DNA of 64,000 nucleotides. It comes from Spirochaetales bacterium (lineage in GTDB: Bacteria; Spirochaetota; Spirochaetia; DSM-2461). The DNA is taken from the NCBI GenBank assembly GCA_003247135.1, contig QKAW01000018.1, positions 1-64,000 on the forward strand, in the 5' to 3' direction. A model generated the notes under the pieces. That model saw only the letters and a list, made by a program, of their open reading frames with translations, did no database searches and was not told the DNA's origin. Positions 22,849 to 32,106 of this stretch are shown in pieces. The position numbers and the translations under genes are program-made. How positions within the stretch are numbered: the stretch's first letter is position 1; each line of letters starts with the position of its first letter.

Positions 22849-23594
22849 GTATGATTATTAATATGCTCATCACAAAAACACTCTTCGCAGGTACTGCAAT
22901 ATCTAAAATCTGTATGGGGTGAATTTATATCGTTCTTGCTACACACTTTACATTTATGAATTGGTCTGTTTTTATTAACTTCAGTTGAAATTTTATTTTT
23001 GATTCTTTTTCCTCTATATTTAATTTTGTAATAAATATCCTTAGAAAAAAAGATAAAAAAGTTAGTAAAAGAAGCTATTAATAACAGTTTTGCCCCTAAA
23101 CCTCCAAAAATAAGTGCCCAGAGATAAATTACACCGGTCGCAATAGCTATCCACTTAATTTTTATTGGGATGATAAAAAATAGTCTTACCTGGAAATTTG
23201 GATTCAGAAATGCAAATGCAAGAAAAATAGAGCTTTGAAGGTAGTAGTTAGTACCTACAGTTAAATTAAATAAATAGGATGCAATATTTGTTAAAATTAC
23301 AGCAACAAGAATATAGAGGTTATAGTGGAGGGCACCCCAGTAGTGCTCCAGATTACTACCCATAAGATAGAGTATATACCAACTAAGAAGTGAAATTATT
23401 GGTGTTGTCCCTGGTGGGATTATTAGAAAGCTTAAAGTCCTCCAGAACTGACCTTCAAGAATAAGTGAGTAGTTAAGTGCCAGGTTGCTACTTGTTATAT
23501 AACCGGAGTTTATGCATAAAAAAGCTATTATTTGTCCTATTATAATATACATGGTTAAGTTATTTACTGCTATTTTCTTTAAATTTTTTATCAT
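22836..23594 (-). CDS. Rhomboid-like membrane protein with zinc-ribbon tail
   Basis: A 252-residue protein with about six transmembrane helices in rhomboid order: EGQFWRTLSF after TM1, then a WxxxLYLMGSNLEHYWG loop. The expected catalytic GxSG of TM4 is LQSSIF here, and no His partner is evident, so it is likely a pseudoprotease (compare Derlin or TMEM115). A cytoplasmic tail holds a B-box/zinc-ribbon-like Cys/His set, CKVC...CSTCEECFCDEHINNHTH at about 214-250. The gene is convergent with the lipoprotein and 4 bp from the DUF4259 gene. Role unknown. Confidence 0.62.
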   Translation of the reverse strand: MIKNLKKIAVNNLTMYIIIGQIIAFLCINSGYITSSNLALNYSLILEGQFWRTLSFLIIPPGTTPIISLLSWYILYLMGSNLEHYWGALHYNLYILVAVILTNIASYLFNLTVGTNYYLQSSIFLAFAFLNPNFQVRLFFIIPIKIKWIAIATGVIYLWALIFGGLGAKLLLIASFTNFFIFFSKDIYYKIKYRGKRIKNKISTEVNKNRPIHKCKVCSKNDINSPHTDFRYCSTCEECFCDEHINNHTHLE

Positions 23595-23598
23595 CTTT

Positions 23599-24006
23599 TT
23601 ACTTTAATCTCTCTTCCAGCTCTTTTAACTGATTACTCCAGGCATCAAGTTCTCCACGAAGAGCCCAGTATTGCCGTAATTCTGAATCTGGATTCAGAAC
23701 CTTACTAACAATTTTTTTAGCTTTATCAATCAAGTTTTGGGGTATATCACCATTAAAGGTTGCTACCCAGTTATCAATATGTTTTGTATAACTATTACTC
23801 TCTCCTGTATTTCCTAGCAATCTTGCAAGAGTCTCTGCAGCAGCTAATGCCTTATTTGCCAGGTCAATATCCAGATTTTCATCACTATTTAATAAAACCG
23901 GATCAAGTGCACTCTCTATATATAAAAGTGAGTTGTCATTTTTTGCACCATTTTCCCAATCACAAGCCATATCATTATCAAAAAAACCGATATCCCAAGT
24001 TCCCAT
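23599..24006 (-). CDS. DUF4259 protein
   Basis: About 135 residues from the ATG at 24006, which has AAGGAG 7 bp upstream; a longer frame begins at 24036. It opens with MGTWDIGFFDNDMACDWE, the hallmark of DUF4259 (compare MGTWG...FDND.A.DW). The rest is helical and acidic. The function of this family is not known. It is just downstream of the M18 peptidase terminator and upstream of the rhomboid-like gene. Confidence 0.75.
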   Translation of the reverse strand: MGTWDIGFFDNDMACDWENGAKNDNSLLYIESALDPVLLNSDENLDIDLANKALAAAETLARLLGNTGESNSYTKHIDNWVATFNGDIPQNLIDKAKKIVSKVLNPDSELRQYWALRGELDAWSNQLKELEERLK

Positions 24007-24022
24007 TAAACACTCCTTAAAA

Positions 24023-24050
24023 AATAATACCACCATTTGGTGGTATTATT
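24023..24050 (-). terminator. Rho-independent terminator
   Basis: AATAATACCACC (24023-24034) and GGTGGTATTATT (24039-24050) form a perfect 12-bp stem with a 4-base loop. In minus-strand sense a run of T follows (ATTATTTTTT), so it terminates the M18 aminopeptidase transcript 8 bp after its stop. Confidence 0.8.
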
Positions 24051-24057
24051 GAAGTAA

Positions 24058-25443
24058 TTAAGAAATAAAAGCTTTATATAATTTGTAGCATGAGTATATA
24101 TCAACCTTGGATGCTACTTCATAAGGTGAGTGCATACCAAGAAGAGCCGGCCCGGCATCTATAACATTCATACCATATTTAGAAAGATATTTAGCTATTG
24201 TTCCGCCACCGCCTAAATCAATTCTTCCCATAGTTGCTGTTTGGATCGAAGTATTACTTTTTTCTGCCAGTGTCCTTATATAGGCAACAAAATCAGCCCC
24301 GGAATCGTGAGCTCCGGATTTACCCCTTGCTCCGGTGTATTTTGCAATACTAACACCCTTACCTAAAATAGCAGCATTTGATAATTCATGAACACTTTTG
24401 AAATTCGGATTAACTCCACAAGTAACATCAGATGAAATAGCCATTGAATTTTCCAGAATTAAGTGGGGGTCTGTTTTTATACCTGCAAGTTCAGCGTATT
24501 TAATTGTAAGATTAAGAAGTATATTACTGTCAGCACCTGTATCTCCTGCAGAACCAACCTCCTCTTTATCAGATAAGAAGACAATTGCAGTTTTAGAGGG
24601 AGTTTCCAGGTTTTTTATTACTTCTATTGCCGGATAAGCACAAATTCTGTCATCCTGACCGTAAGCTGCAATTAACCCTCTATCAAGACCTATATCCATA
24701 GCTTTACCTGCTGGAGTTACACATATATCAGCACTGTTGAAATCCTCTTCTGTGAAATTATAATTATCATAGAGGTATTTTAAAACCGTAAATTTTACCT
24801 GCTCTTTTATCTCTTTATCATTTACAGGGATACTACCTACTATTAAATTAAGCTGTTCTGCTTCAACTGCAACTGCGCTCTCTTTTTTGAGTTGTTCCTG
24901 AGATAGGTGTATTAGAAGATCCGGAATAATAAATTTAGGTTCATCATCCTTCTCCCCAATTGATATTTCAATCTCTCTGTTATCTGTTGTATATACAACA
25001 CCATGAATTGCCAATGGTTGGTTAACCCACTGGTATTTTTTTACACCACCGTAATAGTGTGTTTTTAAAAGTGCCAGGTCAGAGTCCTGGAATAGTGGGT
25101 TTGGCTTTAGATCCAGTCTTGGAGAGTCTACATGGGCTCCTATAATATTAAACTGATCAGCTTTTTGGCCTACAATTCCGGCAAAAAGTGCTCTTCCTTT
25201 AATTTTTTTATAAAACTTGTCACCTGTTTTAAGAGTGGTAAAACTATAAATATCTTTAAACCCGTTTTCAATTAACATTTTCTCAGAATATGTTACACAT
25301 AATCGTTCTGTTTTTGAGTAATCAATATATTTTTTATATCCTTCGCAAAATTCAAAGGCCTTACTTATTTCTTCCTCTGTGTAACTAATCCATGAGCTAA
25401 CACGTTTTAAAAAAAGTTTTTCTTCTAGCTCTTTATTCGTCAT
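24058..25443 (-). CDS. M18 aminopeptidase
   Basis: A 461-residue M18 (aspartyl/aminopeptidase I) zinc enzyme that removes N-terminal residues from peptides in the cytoplasm. IGAHVDSPRLDLKP, LSDKEEVGSAGDTGAD and the late GAHDSGAD and LGGGGTIAKYL, ALLGMHSPYEV provide the metal ligands and catalytic Glu of the clan MH fold. The length is typical. An upstream gap of about 130 bp holds the promoter; a perfect terminator follows. Confidence 0.87.
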   Translation of the reverse strand: MTNKELEEKLFLKRVSSWISYTEEEISKAFEFCEGYKKYIDYSKTERLCVTYSEKMLIENGFKDIYSFTTLKTGDKFYKKIKGRALFAGIVGQKADQFNIIGAHVDSPRLDLKPNPLFQDSDLALLKTHYYGGVKKYQWVNQPLAIHGVVYTTDNREIEISIGEKDDEPKFIIPDLLIHLSQEQLKKESAVAVEAEQLNLIVGSIPVNDKEIKEQVKFTVLKYLYDNYNFTEEDFNSADICVTPAGKAMDIGLDRGLIAAYGQDDRICAYPAIEVIKNLETPSKTAIVFLSDKEEVGSAGDTGADSNILLNLTIKYAELAGIKTDPHLILENSMAISSDVTCGVNPNFKSVHELSNAAILGKGVSIAKYTGARGKSGAHDSGADFVAYIRTLAEKSNTSIQTATMGRIDLGGGGTIAKYLSKYGMNVIDAGPALLGMHSPYEVASKVDIYSCYKLYKAFIS

Positions 25444-25571
25444 AATAATCTCCTGTTTACTAATTATTACTTATAATCTAATGAATTATAATATATAAAA
25501 CCAAAATTTATAAACTCTATGAAAAAGGAAAACAGTAATATATAATTATTTAGTAATAATTAGGAGAGAAA

Positions 25572-26216
25572 GTGAATCAAAAAGATAGGGCTATAAATCT
25601 TGGTCTTAAAATTAACTCATTAAAAGGGAATGCCTCAGTTCCGGGATCTGTTGTCGCGGAGCTGGAAAACGAGATAAAAAATGCAAATATAAATGAAAGT
25701 GATAAAATTAAGCTTTTGGAACTGTATAAATCTGTTACCGATAGTTTAAAAAAAATAGTAAGTCCTATAGATAAGGAAAAAGGGCGTTTTATTCAATTAG
25801 TTGAAGATATTGCTTCTGACTTAAACAGAAGTGAAAAATATCAGCAGGCAGAAAAGCTGGAAGGCAGAATTGAGGGACTTGTAGAAGAAATTAATAAAAA
25901 CAGAATCTTAAAAAAGAGTGAGAAGGAATTTTTATATAACAGAATAGTTAAACTCCGTGAGAAGCACAAATCTCGAATTGGACAATTTCTTAAAAAGAAC
26001 TACGAAATGCTGTTAAAAAATATAAAAAGTGAATGCAGTGCAGAAAATCCTTTTCATGTATCAATATCTGTAAAAAAATTCAATGAAATCGTAAAAGTGA
26101 CACCTATGTTTAATGATCATAGAGCAGAAATTCAGAAATATCTGGATACTTTATGGCAGAAATCTTCCAATGATATAAAAATTATTAAGGAATCGGAAAA
26201 AAAAGGTAATGTTTAA
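25572..26216 (+). CDS. Hypothetical helical protein, sppA operon
   Basis: A 214-residue charged helical protein starting at GTG with TAGGAGAG upstream. No signal peptide, membrane segment or known motif; several heptad-like stretches suggest coiled coils. It overlaps the following SppA-like gene by 8 bp, so it probably works with it, perhaps as a cytoplasmic factor. Family unrecognised. Confidence 0.55.
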   Translation: MNQKDRAINLGLKINSLKGNASVPGSVVAELENEIKNANINESDKIKLLELYKSVTDSLKKIVSPIDKEKGRFIQLVEDIASDLNRSEKYQQAEKLEGRIEGLVEEINKNRILKKSEKEFLYNRIVKLREKHKSRIGQFLKKNYEMLLKNIKSECSAENPFHVSISVKKFNEIVKVTPMFNDHRAEIQKYLDTLWQKSSNDIKIIKESEKKGNV

Positions 26217-27897
26217 TTTTTTAAAAAGAGTTTTTTTTGTAAGTAATAAAATAAGAGTTATAATACTAAATACACTGTTCTGGTTAATTTTTATTATATT
26301 ACTTGCTGTTATTCTCTCCGGAAATATTAAGTATAAGTCAGATACACTATTTATAGAGATTATTGGAGATGTTGTTGATACCTCGGCAAAGAGTACTTTT
26401 ATGGATTTTCTTATTAATAATAACTCTTTACCACAATATACTGTTTTATCTGATATTACTTCAGCTTTATCTACCGGATCTGGAGATAAAAAGATTAAGA
26501 GAGTAATTTTTGATCTTGATAGTATGGGACATTTAGGTGCAGCGTCTGCTGAGGAGATCGGGAAGGAAATAGAGAAATTTAAGGGAGCCGGAAAAGAGGT
26601 TATTACCTTTTCATCTTCTTATAATAGAGATAGTTTCTATATTGCCAGTTACTCCAATACTATCTTAATGGATCCCTATGGGGATTTTGCACTGGAAGGT
26701 CTCTCTATTGAACGTCTTTACTACAAAAAATTCTTTGATAAGTATAACCTAGATGTTGAAGTTTTTAGGGCAGGGGAGTATAAATCCTATGTTGAACCCT
26801 ATCTTGAATCAGAAATGTCATCTGAGGTTAAAACTCAGAATCTCTTATGGATGAATTCAATATGGAACAGGTATAAAGATACATTCATAAATAACAGGGA
26901 ACTCGATAAATCTTCTTTTGAAAACTATTTTAATAATAGAGTGGCCTTTGTAAAAAAGTATAGTGGGGATTATAGCAAGTTATGTATAAACGAGAAGTTT
27001 GTAGACACTCTAATAACTAAAGAGGATTTTTATAATGAATTTAACAATATCTATCCTTACAAAAATTATCTTTACAATCATAAAAAAAGTAGAGGTAGAT
27101 TTGATATCGCAATACTAAATCTTGAAGGGGATATAACTTATTCAGACTCCTCATCCGGTTCAATAAATGGGGTTAATATTGTAAAAAAACTGGATGAAAT
27201 TAAGAGTGGTGATTATAGCGGTTTAGTTCTTAGAATAAATAGTGGAGGAGGTGGAGTTTTTGCCTCTGAACTAATACGTAGAAAAGTTGAGGAAGTTAAC
27301 AAGGTCATTCCTGTTGTAATTTCAATGGGTGATGTCTGTGCTTCAGGGGGATACTGGATTGCTACAGCAGGATCCCGTATTTATGCAAATAATAACAGTA
27401 TAACCGGTTCCATTGGGGTTTTTGGTTTACTCTTTGGAGTTGAAAATAGTTTAAAGAAAAATCTGTTAATTAATTCAGATGGTGTTTCTACAGAAAAATT
27501 ATATGAACCACACTCTTTTACAAAAAATATCTCGGGTGAAACAAGAGAGATACTGCAACTTAATGTTGATAATACCTACTCTATGTTTCTTGATATAGTA
27601 TCAAAAAGCAGAAATATTGAGATTGAATATCTTAAGAATAGTTTGGCTGGCGGCCGAGTCTGGAGTGGGAACCAGGCCAAGGAATATAATCTGGTAGATA
27701 ATATTGGAGGATTAAAAAGTGCACTCTCATTTTTTGGAGAAAATATTAACCCTGTATATCTGGAAGAGGAGAACTCTGTTTTAGAAGAAATTTTCGATTC
27801 CTTTTCCAACACAAAAATAAATATATTTACAGAACTCTCTTTATTGGAGCGTGTAAGGGATAAAAAAAATATTTACTCTATGTTTCTTTGGAAGTAA
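26209..27897 (+). CDS. sppA: Signal peptide peptidase, SppA 67-kDa type
   Basis: A 562-residue membrane-anchored S49 serine protease that clears signal peptides from the membrane. One N-terminal transmembrane helix (about 19-40) is followed by two tandem ClpP-like halves. The N-half has the catalytic Lys in GEYKSYVEPY; the C-half has the Ser in GDVCASGGYWIATAG. LRINSGGGGVFASELI marks the substrate-binding region. The layout matches the long Escherichia coli-type enzyme. A GC-rich hairpin follows 5 bp after the stop. Confidence 0.88.
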   Translation: MFNFLKRVFFVSNKIRVIILNTLFWLIFIILLAVILSGNIKYKSDTLFIEIIGDVVDTSAKSTFMDFLINNNSLPQYTVLSDITSALSTGSGDKKIKRVIFDLDSMGHLGAASAEEIGKEIEKFKGAGKEVITFSSSYNRDSFYIASYSNTILMDPYGDFALEGLSIERLYYKKFFDKYNLDVEVFRAGEYKSYVEPYLESEMSSEVKTQNLLWMNSIWNRYKDTFINNRELDKSSFENYFNNRVAFVKKYSGDYSKLCINEKFVDTLITKEDFYNEFNNIYPYKNYLYNHKKSRGRFDIAILNLEGDITYSDSSSGSINGVNIVKKLDEIKSGDYSGLVLRINSGGGGVFASELIRRKVEEVNKVIPVVISMGDVCASGGYWIATAGSRIYANNNSITGSIGVFGLLFGVENSLKKNLLINSDGVSTEKLYEPHSFTKNISGETREILQLNVDNTYSMFLDIVSKSRNIEIEYLKNSLAGGRVWSGNQAKEYNLVDNIGGLKSALSFFGENINPVYLEEENSVLEEIFDSFSNTKINIFTELSLLERVRDKKNIYSMFLWK

Positions 27898-27902
27898 AAG
27901 GG

Positions 27903-27929
27903 TGCTCCCCGAAAAACTTCCGGGGAGCA
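27903..27929. terminator. Hairpin between convergent genes
   Basis: TGCTCCCCG (27903-27911) pairs with CGGGGAGCA (27921-27929) around a 9-base loop. T-runs are short on both sides, so termination strength is uncertain, but it lies between converging genes and could serve both. Confidence 0.55.
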
Positions 27930-27956
27930 AAGTTTAGGTGAAAAATATAATGAAGA

Positions 27957-29540
27957 TTATTGCTGGTTTTTCCAAACAGCATTATATAACTTGTCAAGTT
28001 CTGGTCTTCCTTTGGCTTCACACTCAGCTACAAAGTCAGGCCATTTATCAAGGGAAGTACGACCAAAAATAAACTCAAGAGTCATCTGATCTACATAGTC
28101 TTGTAGAGATGATCTGTAAAGACTTTCCTCATCCTTTTCTTGGTCAGATAGCTTTAAACTCGGATCCTGGGGTTTAAAAACCCCTTCCTTATCCATTTGT
28201 GTAAACAGATCGATAACATATTGAGTTTTATTTGATGCAAAGAAGTCATCATCCCGTCTAACCGTGAGGCAGTTCTGATTTATACCCATTTCAACAGTAT
28301 AATCTCTGGTAAAATCTATATACTCTTTTCTTCCATCGGCTAACACCTGGAAAGATTCTCCTTCCAACCCAAATGTAGTAAGTTCTGCCGCTTCTTCGCT
28401 ATACATCCAGTCGAGAAATTGAAGAAATTGAGTAAAATTACTCCTCTCTGCAACTTTTGCATTAATTACCCAACCCTGTTCATATTTAGGAACCTTACCT
28501 CCTGCATAAACTCCTGTAGGTCCTTTGGGGGGCATAAATGGCTGTATGTTAAAGTTGGGATTGCCTGATTGGATGGGTCCATCAAGATTGTATCTGTTCT
28601 GGTTTCCAATCCAGTCAATCATTATAAACTGTTCACCATATCTGGCCCTCTCTTCATAAACAGTAGAACCAAGAGTTGAAAACTCTACATCCAGAAGTCC
28701 TTCGGAGTACATTTTATGGAGCCAGGAAAGCATGGTTTTATAGTTATCTGAGGTCGGTGCAAATTTAAAATCATTTGCATCTTTATCATATTTAAACATA
28801 TTACCCATGCTCCAACCAGCGATAGTATCAAAACCTGCAGAAATTTTAGAGAGTATATTATTGACTCCAAATCTGCTTGTTATTGGGTATTTATCGGGAT
28901 TATAGCTTTTCCATATTTTAGTAGCATTGTAAATATCATCAAAGGTTTTAGGTAGTTCAATACCATACTCATCAAGCAGATCCATTCTTATAAGCCAACC
29001 ATGAGAGTTAACTCTCTGTGTATTACAGTTAACAGGTAAAAAGTAGATATTACCATCCTTACTTCTTGTATTTTCAAGATCCGGCATATAATCATATTTT
29101 TTAATGAATGCACTAAAATTTGGCATCTGATCAAAATATTTGCTTATTGGTAAAAATTTACCTGAAGCAGTATATGATGCTATATCATAGGAGAATGTTT
29201 TGGATATTATATCTGGCATATCTCCTGATACAAAAACAACAGTCCTTCTAGATGAATAGTCTACTTCGGGAACAGCTTCTAATGCCAACTCTACATTGAG
29301 TCTGTTTTTAATCTCTTTTAATATAGTCCAATCTTTTTTATAAGGGTAGTTAGAATTATCCGAATAAAGCATGGTTACAATTAAAAGTTCATCACCAAGT
29401 TTTTTTTCTAGTAATTGGTCTTTATCTGTCTCTTTATTGCTAACACTATTACCACTGCAAGAGAACAAAAGTGTTATTAAAATAATAATAATTAAAGAGG
29501 TTTTAAAATAATTTTTATTTACCAGCTTTATATAAAACAA
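27957..29540 (-). CDS. Sugar-type ABC solute-binding lipoprotein
   Basis: About 527 residues from a TTG at 29540, which has AAGGAG 7 bp upstream. It has a lipoprotein signal ending LLFSCSG. The mature protein is a family 1 extracellular solute-binding protein of the LplA type: DMPDIISKTF, a DLLDEYGIELPKTFDDIY core, and a C-terminal WPDFVAECEAKGRPEL. It would capture a carbohydrate for an ABC importer, but no permease genes are next to it. It is divergent from a YesN-type regulator across a repeat-rich gap, so induction by its ligand is likely. Confidence 0.8.
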   Translation of the reverse strand: MFYIKLVNKNYFKTSLIIIILITLLFSCSGNSVSNKETDKDQLLEKKLGDELLIVTMLYSDNSNYPYKKDWTILKEIKNRLNVELALEAVPEVDYSSRRTVVFVSGDMPDIISKTFSYDIASYTASGKFLPISKYFDQMPNFSAFIKKYDYMPDLENTRSKDGNIYFLPVNCNTQRVNSHGWLIRMDLLDEYGIELPKTFDDIYNATKIWKSYNPDKYPITSRFGVNNILSKISAGFDTIAGWSMGNMFKYDKDANDFKFAPTSDNYKTMLSWLHKMYSEGLLDVEFSTLGSTVYEERARYGEQFIMIDWIGNQNRYNLDGPIQSGNPNFNIQPFMPPKGPTGVYAGGKVPKYEQGWVINAKVAERSNFTQFLQFLDWMYSEEAAELTTFGLEGESFQVLADGRKEYIDFTRDYTVEMGINQNCLTVRRDDDFFASNKTQYVIDLFTQMDKEGVFKPQDPSLKLSDQEKDEESLYRSSLQDYVDQMTLEFIFGRTSLDKWPDFVAECEAKGRPELDKLYNAVWKNQQ

Positions 29541-29623
29541 CACTGTTCTCCTTGAAATTATTGATGATAAATAAACATTACACAGCAATTAAATGGCTGT
29601 AAAGTTGCATTATTGGTTTTTTG

Positions 29624-29736
29624 TTGTAAAATATGACTAGGAAGTGTAAAAAAATATGACACTGTTGTAATTTATGATAATTTTCAATTTTTTTCTTTTT
29701 TTTGTCATAAATTACAGCAAAGGTAATAAATTACAA
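29624..29736. promoter_or_regulatory. Operator array between binding protein and AraC regulator
   Basis: TGTAATTTATGA at 29666-29677 and its perfect inverted copy TCATAAATTACA at 29705-29716 are separated by 27 bp. Related half-sites are TGTAAAATATGA (about 29625), TGTAAAAAAATATGA (about 29645) and AATAAATTACAA (about 29725). Repeated AraC-type half-sites are expected for the divergent YesN-type regulator. Assignment is by position and pattern. Confidence 0.6.
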
Positions 29737-29788
29737 CTTTTAATCAGAAAAAAGTGAGTGTACAATGGGAGATAAAGGAGTTTGATTA

Positions 29789-32098
29789 ATGTCTGATAAA
29801 TCCAGGAAGAAGAATTTATTTAATACTATTTTCTTTTATTTTATAGTGTCAGTATTAGGCTCATTTATCTTTTTACTCTTAACCAATACCTATTATATTA
29901 GTATTTTACAAAAAACAAAAAAAAATCAGTATATTATAAAACTGGAAAACCTTACAAATTCTATTCAATCTATTTTTGATGAAATGCATAGTATTATAAG
30001 TGTTTTTACCTTAAACGAGAGTTTAAAGGATATTGTTACAAATAACAGAGATTATAAGAATAGCGATTTCTTAAAAGTCCACAACGCTACAAATGTTATT
30101 CAGAATTACCCTAAATCAAAAGACTACATACATAGTCTCTTTATTTTAAGTGAAGAGGATGATCTGGTTATCAGTAACTATGGTACTAGCAGAATTGATG
30201 AGTTTTTTCGTAATCTAGTAAATTATAATGGTTTAAATAAGTATTACTGGAATAAATTTTATTATGAGGGTAATAATTATGAAGTTTTACCTCCCAGTTT
30301 TATTAATAGTAATAGTGAGAACAGGGAGACAAAGGTTATTCCAGTTGTTCAGTTATCTGCTAATGGTATTGTTTTTGCCGATCCGTTAATAATGAATATT
30401 AGAGAGTCATATATAGTTGAGTTATTAAATGATACAAAACTTTCTAAGAACTCTCTTGTTTTTCAATATAAGGAAAACTATATTATCAGTCGGTCAAACT
30501 CCAACAAACCATTTAATTTACGGGATACAGAGCTTATTCAGCTTGCCCGGAGTGTGTTGGAAGATAGTAACTCCAATCAGCAATACTTTAAAAAGTTTTT
30601 GGTTGTATCCAAAGAAAACAAACTTTCAGGAACAGGTGTATGTGCTATAACCCCTTATTCAGATCTGTTTTATGAATCACTAGCTGTGTTAAGAATGCCC
30701 GCAATTATTTTTGCTATCGGAGTACTGCTTGTTACGTTTATAAGTTTTATGTTTAGTAGAAGAATATATACACCAATACACAGTATAGCTATGCATTTGC
30801 GGGAAAATTATCAGTCTGAAAAGGATCTTACAGGAAAAAACGATCTAGAGTTCCTGAACCAGAATATTCAGTTGATTATCAGTGATATGATAAAACTAAA
30901 GGCTGATTTAAGTCTGGCAATACCCTATGTGTGTGAACATTATCTATTAAGTCTTTTTTCAGATAACGAGATATTAAGGGAGGATGAAGTTACAAACTTT
31001 TTATCCCAGCATGAATTCTCATTTCCACATAATAATTTCCTTGTTATATACTCAGTTTTGAATTTTAAAGAGGATTTCTTTAAAACCCACTCCAAGACAG
31101 AGTATAATGCAATTTGTCAGGGTAGTATTCTTATTGGGAATGATACTTTTGTTTCATATGAAAACCGTTATATCTTTACTGTAGCAACAAATGTTGTATG
31201 TATAGTACTTAATTTAAAGGATATTATTCCATTAAATGATATATCTGAGTGTCTGGAAAAATACCATCAGTCTCTGGAAATTGAAGATAGTATGATGGTA
31301 ATACATAGTGGTGTCGGGCGACTGAATCAGGGATTAAATGGGTTAAAACTCTCTTATAAGGAAGCTCTTCAGGCAAGTTCCCAGATTACTTTTAACGATG
31401 AATCAATAATCAGATTTTCCTCGGAATTAATTGGCATAAATAGTAGTCCTCATTACACTATTGCTGAGGAAAATCATCTGATTAATTACCTTTTACAGGG
31501 TAATAGTCCAAAGGTTTTGGAATCTTTTAATAAAATAATTGATAATAACACCAAATATAACTTGTCTGAAAATTCACTAAAAGAGTTATATTTACAGTTC
31601 TATAATACTGCCATAAGAGTAATTAATCGAAAAAATTTAAATATATACGATGTTATGGGAGAGGAGTATATAAACATCAGTTCTCATATTGGTGACTTAA
31701 AGTGTGATGAAATTAATAAGTATATTAAAAATCTTTTTGTAAAAATTACAACAATTAATGATTCTGCAAAATCCTTAAAAGAGCTAACTAATATTAAGCA
31801 ATACCTTGATACATATTATATGGAGGAGATATATCTGGATCTTATAGCAGATCACTTTGGAAAAAGCCCAAATTATATGTCAAAATATATAAAAAATACC
31901 CTTGGTGTCTCATATCAGGACTATATATCTGAATTAAGAATCAACAAAGCAAAAGAACTGCTGCAATACACTGACAAAAGTATATCTGAAATCTCAAAAG
32001 AGATTGGTTTTAATACAAGACATCCATTTATCAGAAAATTTAAAATTCTAGAGGGAATATCCCCAACAGATTACAGACAGATTAACCGATTGGGGTAA
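29789..32098 (+). CDS. Membrane AraC-family regulator (YesN-type)
   Basis: A 769-residue protein: TM1 (about 14-36), a large extracytoplasmic sensor (about 37-300), TM2 (about 305-326), a HAMP-like and cytoplasmic region, and a C-terminal AraC DNA-binding domain (about 670-769) with YLDLIADHFGKSPNYMSKYIK and ISEISKEIGFNTRHPFIRKF helix-turn-helix motifs. Such one-component membrane regulators sense sugars and often sit beside the solute-binding protein gene, as here. ATG has AAGGAG. It is predicted to activate the adjacent lipoprotein gene. Confidence 0.85.
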   Translation: MSDKSRKKNLFNTIFFYFIVSVLGSFIFLLLTNTYYISILQKTKKNQYIIKLENLTNSIQSIFDEMHSIISVFTLNESLKDIVTNNRDYKNSDFLKVHNATNVIQNYPKSKDYIHSLFILSEEDDLVISNYGTSRIDEFFRNLVNYNGLNKYYWNKFYYEGNNYEVLPPSFINSNSENRETKVIPVVQLSANGIVFADPLIMNIRESYIVELLNDTKLSKNSLVFQYKENYIISRSNSNKPFNLRDTELIQLARSVLEDSNSNQQYFKKFLVVSKENKLSGTGVCAITPYSDLFYESLAVLRMPAIIFAIGVLLVTFISFMFSRRIYTPIHSIAMHLRENYQSEKDLTGKNDLEFLNQNIQLIISDMIKLKADLSLAIPYVCEHYLLSLFSDNEILREDEVTNFLSQHEFSFPHNNFLVIYSVLNFKEDFFKTHSKTEYNAICQGSILIGNDTFVSYENRYIFTVATNVVCIVLNLKDIIPLNDISECLEKYHQSLEIEDSMMVIHSGVGRLNQGLNGLKLSYKEALQASSQITFNDESIIRFSSELIGINSSPHYTIAEENHLINYLLQGNSPKVLESFNKIIDNNTKYNLSENSLKELYLQFYNTAIRVINRKNLNIYDVMGEEYINISSHIGDLKCDEINKYIKNLFVKITTINDSAKSLKELTNIKQYLDTYYMEEIYLDLIADHFGKSPNYMSKYIKNTLGVSYQDYISELRINKAKELLQYTDKSISEISKEIGFNTRHPFIRKFKILEGISPTDYRQINRLG

Positions 32099-32106
32099 TT
32101 TATTAT

